Positions 12,033 to 22,491 of a stretch of 64,000 bases of DNA are shown in pieces (positions within the stretch are counted from its first letter, which is position 1; each line of letters begins with the position of its first letter). The position numbers were made by a program, and so were the translations under genes. The notes beneath the pieces were generated by a model. That model was not told the origin of the DNA and searched no databases. It saw only the letters and a program-made list of their open reading frames with translations. This DNA is from Thermothielavioides terrestris NRRL 8126 (Eukaryota > Ascomycota > Sordariomycetes > Sordariales > Chaetomiaceae). The DNA lies in contig NC_016458.1 in assembly GCF_000226115.1 (NCBI RefSeq), forward strand, positions 8,227,501 through 8,291,500, in the 5' to 3' direction.

Positions 12033-12137
12033 GGCAAGGTGGCCGAGCGGTCCAAGGCGCCACGTTAAGGTGTTTCAACCCTTAATCAGATTTCCGTGGT
12101 CTCGAAAGGGGCGTGAGTTCGAATCTCACCCTTGTCA
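12033..12137 (+). tRNA. tRNA-Leu (anticodon AAG) with a 23-nt intron
   Basis: A complete cloverleaf can be folded. Acceptor GGCAAGG (12033-12039) pairs with CCTTGTC (12130-12136), with discriminator A at 12137. The D stem is GCC/GGC; the anticodon stem CCACG/CGTGG encloses loop TT-AAG-G; the long variable arm has a CTC/GGG stem typical of leucine tRNAs; the T arm is GTGAG-TTCGAAT-CTCAC. The intron (12071-12093) follows position 37 as in all nuclear tRNA introns and contains CTTAA, which can pair with the anticodon. A short T run at about 12146-12150 could end Pol III transcription. Confidence 0.95.
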
Positions 12138-13341
12138 TGTGTACTCTTTTGCTCTGAGACGCAGTACTTATTCATCTCATTTTTATCTACTCAAACACTG
12201 CAGGAATAGTAGAGATGATCCTGGCCGTGGTGACGAACTAACTTGGACTGCCATATGTCTAGCATCTTGCCAGCTCCGGTATGCAGCGAAACCGAGGCTC
12301 ATAGTGTTTGATACCAATGGCAGGCAGCATCTCCCACCTCACACGAGGCAAGAGGTGCAACTCCAGAACATATCAGGGGCATAAAGGCATAGCACAGTAC
12401 CTCCACTCAGCTTCGCAAACGCCTCGGCTCGATCTTGAGCCCCTTTCATCTCGCAAGACGTCAACGAAACCCCACACCAACCACACCACCGACCCGCCAA
12501 CTGCAACCACAAAAGACCTCACCATGTCAACGTCACACCCGCCGTGTTGTGAACCACAAGCCAAATGCTCATTAATATGATGATATGACATATACATACA
12601 ACAACTCAACTAGTTAGCCGCTAGCCAAAGCAGAGAGGAAAAACACATTGTCTAAGGAATCCGCCCGCGCTATCCCATCTCCTTTCTCCAGAGAGAAAAA
12701 AACACGACAACTTCTCGAGCCAAAGGACAGACAGACCAGCGCATGCCGACCACACTGACCGCGACGGCACGACAGGACACGACACAACGCGATACAAATG
12801 ACAATGACAATGGCAATGACAAGGATGGTGATGATAACAATAAGGACGAGGACGAGTATGAGGGAGGATAAGAACGAGCTGCCAGCCATGACAAAAACGA
12901 CCACAACCACAAGGACGAGACAAAAAGATGGTGATGATAACAATAAGGACGAGGACGAGTATGAGGGAGGATAAGAACGAGCTGCCAGCCATGACAAAAA
13001 CGACCACAACCACAAGGACGAGACAAAAAAAACCAAGAAAAACCGAGCAAGGGAATGAATGCCTCTTCATTTTTCTTTTTGTTCCAGACCTTCCTCGTCT
13101 CTGATGGATCCAAAATAAACCGCTTTCTCCTCGCTCTCCCGACAATGCAAAAAAGCAAGCATTAGATTACCTAGTCAACCGACGCTGCAAATCAATATCG
13201 CAAAAACAGCAACAAGCCAGATCAGATCAGATGAGATGAGTCGGGGTCAGAAACCAGCTAGATAGCCTCGCGGCGGTTGAGGACCAACCCCAAAACAACC
13301 AGCAGTGTAGCCGAAAACTCGAATCAATAGGCTGGCTGGCT
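12138..13341. other. Intergenic: tRNA flank and csmA 3' flank
   Basis: About 1.2 kb with no supportable gene. The right part is purine-rich on the + strand (repeated GACGAGGACGAG and GACAATGACAATG), probably the csmA 3' UTR, and holds a 103-bp tandem duplication. Confidence 0.5.
12824..13029. repeat. 103-bp direct tandem duplication downstream of csmA
   Basis: Copies 12824-12926 and 12927-13029 are adjacent and, as read, identical. They start GATGGTGATGATAACAATAA and end GACGAGACAAAAA. They lie 313-518 bp past the csmA stop codon. Confidence 0.9.
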
Positions 13342-16300
13342 TTACAACTGCCCAGCCAGGACCGCTTCCGTTGCTGTGGATTCACCAGCCTCGTCAGCCA
13401 ATTTCTGTTCGAAAGAAAGGGGCAGGAGGACGAGAAAAAAAAAAAAAAAAAAAAAAGGAAAAGGAAACTTACCGCTGTTGATATAAGCCCTCCTCGAGTC
13501 GAGCGGCACGCCGAACCGGCGCTCCAGCTCCTGCTTGACGCCCTTCTTGGTCACCGTCATGAGGTCGGCGGTGCGCAGGATCTCGCGGATCTCGGCCAGC
13601 AGCGCGTCGTCGCTGGGCAGGCCCGCCAGGTTGGCCATCTCCAGCTCCGGGTGCGACGGCGACGGGCCGAGGAACTGCGACCCGCCGAACTGGCTCTGCC
13701 GGTTGTTGTTGCTGTTGTTGTTGCCGTTGCCGCCGTTGCCGCCGTGGAGCATCTCGGACGCGGCCAGCGACATGCGGCTCGGCGCGGTCGGCAGCGGCGG
13801 GGTCGCCTGGTGGTGGAAGCCCGTGATGGAGCCCGGCCGGCTGTTGGGCGTGTAGCCGCCGTACTCGGACATGGGGACGTTGGGGCGGGTGGCGTACGAG
13901 TAGCCCGAGATCTCGGAGCGGGCGTCGTCGTGCAGGCCGCCGGCGTTGGTCTGGGCCTCCCACAGCTCGGCCTGGTACTCCTCCCACTTCTTGCGCGGGA
14001 TGCTGGCCGGGTCGAACTTGCCCTCGTCCGAGATGACGATCTTCTTGCCCTTCTCGCCGGCGACGACGCGCGTGTTGCCCCAGTTGAAGTCGTCCATGTG
14101 CCAGAAGGCGTACAGCGGCAGGCCGAAGCTGAAGACGGGGATGGCGAGCACGTACAGGATCATCCAGCCGATCATCTCCCACTTGCGCCGCAGGATGAAG
14201 ATGATGGCCTGCAGGCCGTAGATGGCGCCGAGCAGCACGAAGGCCGTGATGGGCACCACCGTCGACTTCTCGATCACCAGGACGATGAGGTAGACGATGT
14301 ACGCGATCGTGACCGGCTGCACGATGGTCGAGAGCAGGTCGATGAAGACGATGAAGCGCATGCTGAAGCAGCAGAAGCCGCACAGCTGGTTCATCGGGAT
14401 CAGCTCCATCAGGTTGTGCACGGTCGAGTTGATCCAGCGGCGCCGCTGCGAGAGGAAGACGGTCCACGAGTCCGGCGCGATGGTCCAGGCGTGCGCGCTG
14501 AAGATGTACTTGGTCTTGTACTTGGAGTGGTACTTGAGCAGCAGCGTCGTGAGGTAGCGGTCCTCGCCCAGGTGCAGCAGGTTCTTCATGTGCAGCGTGT
14601 CGACGCGGATGGTCGAGTACGCCTCGACGACCTCGCGGCTGACGAACAGCGGCTTGCCCGTCTCGGCGGCGCGGATGCGGTACATGGAGAAGCAGCCGGG
14701 CAAGCACGTCACGGACCCGAACAGCGACTCGAACGCCTTGGACAGGTTGTGCGAGATGTAGTACTCGTACACCTGGATCATGGTGATGAAGGACGACTTG
14801 GCGTTGGTCAGCGCCGTCTCGCCGCACACGGCGATCAGGCGCGTGTCGTCGAGGAAGGCCGACACCATGCGCGTGGCCGAGTCGGGCGCGACCACCGTGT
14901 CGGCGTCGATCTGGAGCAGGAACTCGTAGAAGGTCGGGTTGACGCCGATGATGTTGCGGATCTGGTGGTACATCTCGAGCTCTAGCGGGCTCATGGGCAG
15001 GTTGTAGTGCACCCGGTTGAGGAAGCGCATCAGGATCATCTGCGAGTCCCGCTTGCCCCGGTTGCCCGGGCGCGACACCTCGGACGGCTTGCCGACCTTG
15101 ACCACGACGAGGAAGGGCACGATGTGGCCCTGCACTTCGTACAGGCCCGAGTACACCTTGCCCATGTTGTGCTGCTTGAGACCCTCGCCGAGCGACTCGA
15201 AGCTGAGCGGCTCCGGGTCGACCGCCTCGGACACGCCCAGGATGTCGAGCACGATGCGCGGCGTCGGGCGGTCGTTGCCCTGCCCGATGATCATGCCGTC
15301 GCAGATGATCACCAGAAGCTTGCGCTTGTCGTCGTAGCGCATGCGCGCCGCCGAGTCGATGGCACGCCGGAGGGACTCCTCGTCTTCCGTGTAGGCCGGG
15401 ATCTGGCACATGATGAACTTATCCAGGTTCTCGGGCATGTTCTTGATGCCGAACTGGAGCGCCGCGAAGAACTTGAAGGCGATGACGCTGGCCAGGAGGA
15501 CCGAGACGGCCAAGACCAGGTACTCGGCGAACATGCACCGGGCCGACGCGCGCGTGTCGACGTCGGCGACGTAGAAGAGATTGTCGAGACACAGCTGCAT
15601 CGCCTTCTTCATGTTTGCGTCGATGCCCAGCGACTGCCAGAGCGCCGTGATATCGTCACCCGATTTCTGCTGGAAGAGATCCACCACGAGCGGATGCATA
15701 AAGTTGACAGCGTCCGGGTCCGTCGGCGGCGGCTGTCCCGGCGGATTCTGCTGTCGCCGTCCGCCCTGGACGTACGTGGTCATGTCGTAGACGCGGCTGT
15801 TGAGGATGGCAATGACCTGCTGCTTGGAGCTGAGTGTCCGCACGTACTCGGCCGAGTAGCCGATGTTGCCGACCTTGTAGTTGGCCCGCAGCATCTTGAT
15901 CTGCTGCGAAAACCAATCCGGCCGACTATCGTTGGTGAAGTACCGGAAGTCATGGTACTTCGAGTTCAAGTCTTGGCTGCTGATGACGGCCGCCGATCCG
16001 GTGATGTTGGTGGACTTGTAGTCGAGCAGGACGGAAGGCGAGATGCTGCCGTTTACGCCTTGGCAGAGAGCCGACACCTGCACGGGGAAGAGCGACGTGA
16101 TATCCATGCCTCCATACTGCGTGATGTATTTGGCGGGCAGATACTGGGGGTAGTGACGGGTCGAGAAGGCGCCGATGTCGAAGATCTGGCCGCGGATCGC
16201 GGCGTAGGCGCTGCGGCCGTCCTTCCCGTCGTACGTGGCCAGCTCCGCCGGACTGAAGACGTACTGGTGGGGACAGATCAACGAGGGAAAGAGGACGATG

Positions 16301-19133
16301 AAGAAGGCGGCCACCAGACAGCTGAACCAGATGATCATGTTGATGGCCAGCTTCTCACGCCAGGCCATGCGCACATCCTTGCGCGGCATGCGCCCCAGCC
16401 ACCGGATGAGGAAGTCGGGTATGAAGAAGGTCAGCATGTGCACGACGAAAACCCAGCGCTTGCGGGCGGGGCTATCCCTGAACTCGTCAACCTCGGCCAT
16501 GTCCTTCTCGTTGCCGCGCTCGGCCATCTGCTCGCGCGTGTCGAGGTTCTTGAACAAGTCGCCGCCCCCATAGGCGGACGCGCCCGCCTCGGACCGTGCG
16601 TCCACGTCGTTGCTGCCAAAATAGCCGGCCTTCTTCTCGCCCATTCCGCCCACCGGAGCCAAGCGTTCCTTGGACGCCAGGAACGGATCCGCGGCGTCGC
16701 CTGCATCGGACGAGTGCCCGTACCGGCCTGACTGGGAGTAGCTCTCTCCCAACTGCGCGATCTCCATCCAGCAGCGCTCGCTCAGGAAGACGCCGGTCGC
16801 GCCGATGGCCACTTCGTTGGCCGGCCACCGCTTGTCCTCGACCACCACCTCGACCTTCTCGCGCTCGCTGCCCACGAGCATCGTCTCGGTGTCCGCCAGG
16901 CCCAGGAACTCGCCGAACGGGAGGAACAAGCTGAAATCGGTGGACCGCAGGCGCTGGCTGATCTCGGCGATGCCGAACGTCTGCACCTGCGCGCGCACGC
17001 ACTTGCTGTCGAACTGATTGGCGATGCGGCGGTCGTTGGGCTTGAGGCAGAAGACGAAGTAGCAGTTCGTGCCGGGTGCCGTCACGGACCGCGTCACGTT
17101 CTCGAGCGCCGAGAGGAACTGGCCCGACGCCCCCTGCTCCGAGGCGCGGGCGCTGCCGCCTGTCCGTTTCTCGCCGGTGTCGCTACCCTGGCCGACTGAC
17201 ATGTCTCTCTCGGCAGCGCGGGCACGGGCAGCGAGAGCAGCGGGCCGCCCACGCTTCGACATGATGCTGGGCGCGCGCATCGGCCTGGAGCTGACGGAGG
17301 CTTGCATGACGGTGGTCCGCTCCTGCGGGTGGACGACGGTCTGCAGCACCTCCTGGCCGAAGAGACGGGCGACAAAGGAGCTCTTGCTCGAGTTGATCAG
17401 GTTCATGAGATCGCCCGAGATGACTTCGCCGTTCTCCTCGACCAGCCCTTTGACGGGGTATTCGACCTCGCCGGCGAAGTGCTTGACGGTGAAGGTGGCG
17501 GCCGTGTTCTCGGTGTAGAAGTTGCTGCCGGGAAGCTTGGCCGTGGCCGCGCCGACCGAGATGGCCGGGTTCTTGCCCTCGAACCGCTTGCGCAAGCTCT
17601 CGAGCATCTGCATGTCGGTCCGATGGCGGCGGGTCTGGTCGTCCAGGATGCTGAGGAGGCCATTGCCCGGCTTCAGCAGGCCCTTGACGGCGTCCGAATT
17701 GTCGAAGTAGCTGGTCGCGGGCACCGACACCTCCTCGGTCTCGAGCATGTCTGCCTTACGGTCAAAGAAGTTCTGCAGCGTCAGGTTGTACAGCGACTCG
17801 GTGGCGGCATTGGTCAGGAGCTGGTCCAGAGTCGAGCCGGTCGAGGACTGTTGCTGGAAGCCGGGGAAGTCGACGATAGAGATGGTGTTTGCGATCGAGT
17901 CCTCGGCGGCACACAGCCTCTGGTTGATGCTCTCAATCACGTAGGCCACGAGCAGAGAGTACAGCGTCCGTGCTAGCTCGTTCGCATTCCCCCGGGCACC
18001 GGCCGGGTCGAGCAGGACGGTCACCCTCTCCTTGTGGATCATCTTGGTCTTGTAGCCCAAGGTCGTCTGCAGCTCAGCAGCGCTGACGCCGAGGAAGGCG
18101 GCAATGATGCCAAGCACATCTTTGTTCTTGACCACCGTCGTCGTCTGGGCGCCTTCGTGCGAGAAGCCGCCGCTGTCGTCGCCGGTGACGGTCGTGCTGG
18201 ACCTGGACTCGAATTCCAACTGTCCAAGGTGCAGGATGCTGGCCAGGATCTGGCAGATCTCGGCGATCTCGCTGCGGGGGAACTCGAGCTTCCGCAGGGC
18301 GGTCTTGAAGAGCTGGAAGCCCTCGGCATCGTTGATTCCCACCTTGAGCTGTGTGGGGTGGCCCAGGTACTTCCACCGCTTCTCGGGCCCGTCGAAGCCG
18401 AGGTGCGCCTTCTCGGCCGCACTCGTGCCGGCCAGCAGGTAGTACAGCACGTGGAAGTTGCGCTCACCCGTCGGAACATCCGTTATCCTGCTCCGCTCTA
18501 ACCGATGGTCCAGCAGCTTGGCGCCAAGAAGCACCGGATTTGTGGTCGAGGCGGTGTCGTACTGGAGCTCGTAGAACAGGCCGGCTTTGGAGGCGGTGGG
18601 CGTCGTGGCCGTTTTCGTGGTGGTGAGTGTGTCGAAGACGTAGGCAGCAAGGGACACCTTGGCGGAGAGCGGGGTGGAGGAGCGGTTGAGGAGCGAGGTC
18701 AGGAGGTGAGATCGGACGGTCGTCTTCCCCGAGCCAGATTCACCGCTACCGACAGGTCAGCATCCATCTCCAACACACTCACCGCCTGCACCCATGACGT
18801 AGAACGAGAGAGAGCATCGTACAGGAAGAGGATTGCTTGGTTCTCAGAGCGGTGGCCCAGCCGGAGAAAGGCCCGTTCGGCCATGTCCTCGGCCGCGGAC
18901 ATGGCGCACGAGTCGCGGGAGCCATCGCCCTTGGAGGAGCTTGAGTACGTGTTGATGCAGATGAGCGCATGGGACGAGAGCCGGGCGATCGGGAGGGAAA
19001 CATGGAAGCGGCTGGCGAGGTGGGCGGTCAACTGGGTATCGGACTGCAAGTGGGCGGGCAACGAGGGCAGCGACGGCTGCGTATGAGCCCCTCCGCTGCT
19101 GTTCCCGCCCAGCGGCGGGAGGTTGAGCGTCAT
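13342..19133 (-). CDS. csmA: Class V chitin synthase with N-terminal myosin motor (CsmA/ChsV), 1871 aa
   Basis: Exons on the minus strand are 19133-18823, 18745-13473 and 13373-13342, giving 1871 residues, close to Aspergillus CsmA. The enzyme polymerises UDP-GlcNAc into cell-wall chitin at growing tips and septa. Order of parts: myosin-like motor with the P-loop GESGSGKT at 105-112 (split codon across intron 1) running to about 720; membrane segment at about 907-928; cytochrome-b5-like domain from about 935; a GT2 chitin synthase domain with Asp-Ala-Asp near 1384, GEDRYL near 1499 and the product-site motif QRRRW near 1537; several C-terminal membrane helices; and a DEK_C domain at about 1814-1861. 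The start Met-Thr-Leu-Asn-Leu-Pro-Pro-Leu matches the family N-terminus. The last exon supplies [10 protein letters not shown], the conserved class V tail. The 99-nt last intron has no in-frame stop. Head-to-head neighbour: csmB. Confidence 0.96.
13374..13472 (-). other. Last intron of csmA, 99 nt, stop-free and containing a T22 run
   Basis: The donor GTAAGT follows the Tyr-Ile-Asn-Ser codons and the acceptor CCACAG precedes the final ten codons. The length is a multiple of three and the frame is open throughout, so retention would insert 33 residues including a Phe run. The run of 22 A on the + strand (13435-13456) is the polypyrimidine tract of this intron. Confidence 0.8.
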
Positions 19134-19991
19134 GACGGTCGACAACGGCGCTGCCGGGAAAGGGCGGGCCGTGATCACCGCGTAGGGTTGTTGCGAGCTC
19201 CGGCCGTGCAACCAGCGAGCGAGTGCAAAGGGCGAGTGCTTGTGTGGTGCTTTGGTTCCGCGGGCTTCGGACCTTGGAAGGGGGAACTTCCTTTCCCCTA
19301 AAGCACTGCTCCCAGACTGAGTCTGCCTGTTGAAACTCCGTTTTCAGGCCGGGCTGCGGCGGCTGCGAGGTGCCAACGACAGAACGGGCCTCGGAGGCAC
19401 GCAACAAAAATAAAAATAATAATAAAAAAAAATAAGGGCTGGCCACTGATTGCCAAAGCCAAACGAGTGTCGGTCAGTCAGAAGCGCTGTGCAAAAACCG
19501 CCAAAACGAGTGTCCGAACGAAGGGATCTGGGCAGCGAGGCAATTGACGGGAGTGAGAGACAAAACGCTTGGCGGGGACTGGGTTACTGGAGATCGCCTG
19601 GGCGATGGGTGCGTGCCCCGGCGGCTTTGCTGTGCTTGCACTCGCTCTGGTTGGCTCTGGTATTCCGTACGGGCTTGGTAAGGCAGCTGCTGACAGCGAT
19701 GGCCCTTGTCCAGGAAAGGGGGTCACTCACTATTTTTTCCCGAACAGACGGGGCTACGGCTGCCGTTAACTGCACACTGCGCACCTCAGGTTCCTCATAC
19801 GAGCGAGATGTGCATCGCCATCGGACGGTCTCCGCCCTGGTTGGGTGATGGACCAGGGGTGCGGGTCCGAGCCGGGCCAGGCGCTGGATCGCAGTTCCGT
19901 TCTCGTTCCAAACAAACAAGATCTGGAACGCAACGCCGTGGGCCCATCGTAGGGCTCGCTCATGCGGAATTCCTGGCCTGACTCGACCATC

Positions 19992-20008
19992 TAGTGTACA
20001 GTACACTA
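19992..20008. promoter_or_regulatory. Palindrome TAGTGTAC-A-GTACACTA between csmA and csmB
   Basis: A perfect 8-bp inverted repeat with a one-base centre, 859 bp from the csmA start. It is one of a family of related motifs in this interval and could be a dimeric transcription-factor site; the factor is unknown. Confidence 0.45.
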
Positions 20009-20170
20009 TGCAAACTGGTTACACGAGAAAATTGCCGCGAAAGCTGGCTTCGTGTCTGCACCGTCTGTCGCGGCAGAAAGTTCGCCGAAAACCTTCCAGA
20101 GCATTTCCATCTCACCGACCGGGATCCGGCTCCGTCGCCGCGCCAGCCGGCACTCCGGTCCCACAGCTAC

Positions 20171-20222
20171 TAGTGTACGGATGTACTGTACCTGAGTGTA
20201 GTGTACGGAATAGTGTACGGAT
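20171..20222. promoter_or_regulatory. Three direct copies of TAGTGTACGGA(A/T)
   Basis: Copies begin at 20171, 20199 and 20211. The last two are adjacent with a 12-bp spacing. They share the TAGTGTAC core with the palindromes at 19992 and 20817. Confidence 0.45.
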
Positions 20223-20816
20223 TACATGGACAGCGTACTAGTGGAGTGTATTCCTTACGCAGATAGCGTAATGGGCCACATTTCAAGGGCGCAGGAATGA
20301 GGAGCGGCTTGCATCGCAAGATCCAGACAGAGAAGAGTGCCGGAACACTTCTCTTGGCGCGTTCCATTCGTGAACAGTAAAGAGGAATCCCACAGCGCTG
20401 GGTCGTTAGTGTCATATGTGTCTGCAACTGACTCCGTATCTGCGCATCATCAAAGACGAACTGCCGCGGTCGTGCGGAGACGGGCAGCCATACGAGGCCT
20501 GCTTTATTCCGTGCTTTGCTGCGCCATCATGCCGTACTTTTTAGTGTCGAAGGGCTGGACGAGTGGCAACACGAACTCGGTCTCACATGCAGCGGCCCGC
20601 GCAATGCCCTCGGGGAATGTGTTTTGCTCGCTTTCAGACATTGTCGGGATCCTGCATGGTGGCTCTATGCTGGTGTCTGCAGCGAGGCAAAGCTAGCAAC
20701 TCGTCGATGGTGTGCTTCCTCGCTGCGGCCGGCGCTTATACTACACCATCAAGTCCGCGGCTCGCTCAACCTTTCGTTGATGATAGTTAACGATGACCGA
20801 GGCACTTTGGTGAACT

Positions 20817-20828
20817 TACACTAGTGTA
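20817..20828. promoter_or_regulatory. Palindrome TACACTAGTGTA
   Basis: A perfect 12-bp palindrome built from the same TAGTGTA half-site as the other motifs in the csmA-csmB interval. Confidence 0.4.
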
Positions 20829-22491
20829 CTGACATCCGAGCTCTGACGAGATGGACGCTCCGTTCAGTCACTGGCACTCACAGCCCTTGCGCGCTGGTCA
20901 AAGTCTGAGATATGAAGCCCACAGCGTTAATTACCTCCCTAGGTACATACCAGGGACGGTGGAGGACTGTCTTTGCATTTCCCACTCAAAACATGAAATG
21001 CAGTGCTTGGCAAAGCTCGGCAGTAATCTGGAGAATTACACGGACTCAGAGGAATTGTGTTCACAACAAGGAAGTACACTACGCTGGGCTGTCCAAAGTG
21101 TAGTGGACGGAATAGAGTGTACAAGTAACGCCTTACACGGGCAGTTAGGTACCTTAGTGTAAAATCTGGCTAAAAAAAGCAAATCTCCACCTTGCTTGGG
21201 CCAGTGATTGCGTGGGTGCAGAAGGATGTGGCAGCGCGACACCAAAACTACGACGGAAGGTACTGATGGTGGGCAGTTGGAAACCTGGCATCGGGACGGG
21301 AAACGAACAGAATTTCTGCATGAATGCCGTGTCATGCGGAGGACGAAGAGTTGGTCGTCCTGTGGAGACAGCATCATTCGGCCACAAGCTTTCCATCTCA
21401 TGTTCCTTGGCAAGGTGAGGTGGCCTCGTATTCGACCATCCACTGCCACCGGAGACCCCCTTTTCTGTGGCCCAGCGTTGCCGGCTCAAAAGCGCGCCAC
21501 TCCCGGGTGGGTGGCGTGCAACAGGGCAGCATCACCGCGGATCGAACTTGGGGAGCTGCAACAGCCCACCACGCTGCTGGGTCGGCTTGACTGAATGAGA
21601 AAGGATATCCCGGACGGAATGCGTTGCAAATGAACCTGTCTTGAAGTAGCGTTGCGCAATCGCAATGATTGGACTTTTGCATGCCTGTATCCGTCAAAGT
21701 GCCACCGGGTTGGTGTGTGTACTCCGTACGTGGTTGAACTTGGGACTGTGAACGTCCTGAAAAAGCATTCCATGCGTTTCCCGGGCGGAGGCCAATGACC
21801 AATGACCCAGAGCTTTCTTTCGGCGCATCCAGACCCCCGCACACCAGCCACCCCATCAGGGTGCCGATAGTCAATGCGCAGTTTGCGGCTGCCGCCCGCC
21901 GTAGCGTAGTCAGACCGCAGCCAAACCAGACGAACCTACTGGGTAACTAGCGCAGTGACGGATCTTGTCTGGGGAGACCGCTTTGCAGCAACACACACGC
22001 TCGTTTGTGGCAGGGCGATCCGGATCTTGCCTTCTTTTCCGCGTTGTACCCTCGCTGCCTTTGCACAACCGTCTCACTCGCTCTGGCGGTCTGTTTTCCT
22101 TTCTTCCCCTTTCCCTTCCGGTCGTTGCAGGCTGCTTTTCTCCTACTACACAGTATCTCGCTCGGTTTTTGAGGGCTGAAATCACAGGCTCCGTGCGTGG
22201 AAGGGGGGCGCTGGCATCCAGGGCATGAGAGTGGCCCGTTGCCGCCTCGAAGAGCCCTCGTCCCTCGGCAAATTCCATAGCCATACCGCTCGCTTCTCCG
22301 ACGACACTCGCTTTTGGTCCTTGCACCGCATCCGGGCGAGCCACGGCGCCGTAGACGTGGGAAAGTCGGGATTGTCAACACACACCCCTCCGCTCTCAAG
22401 GACAGCTCGGGAGTCCGACGAACGAACGAACGCTCGCGTGATCGTGTTTCCGTCCCCTCTCTAGGGGCGACACAACTGACCCCTTGACACC

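Larger units (their letters stand above)
19134..22491. promoter_or_regulatory. 3.36-kb divergent csmA-csmB intergenic region
   Basis: This interval separates the two start codons and must hold both promoters and 5' leaders. It has no supportable gene; the ORFs present are short, mutually overlapping and without recognisable domains. It carries scattered palindromic TAGTGTAC/GTACACTA motifs between 19992 and 21165 and several TCCGTAC/GTACGGA words. An A-rich run at about 19408-19436 lies just upstream of csmA. The head-to-head csmA/csmB layout is known in other filamentous ascomycetes such as Aspergillus and Fusarium. Confidence 0.75.

Noticed and set aside
13651..16731. Two long plus-strand ORFs opposite csmA (13651-14985 and 15007-16731)
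   Set aside because: Same shadow effect; composition dominated by Arg, Asp, His, Val, Leu and no domain, while csmA on the other strand is certain.
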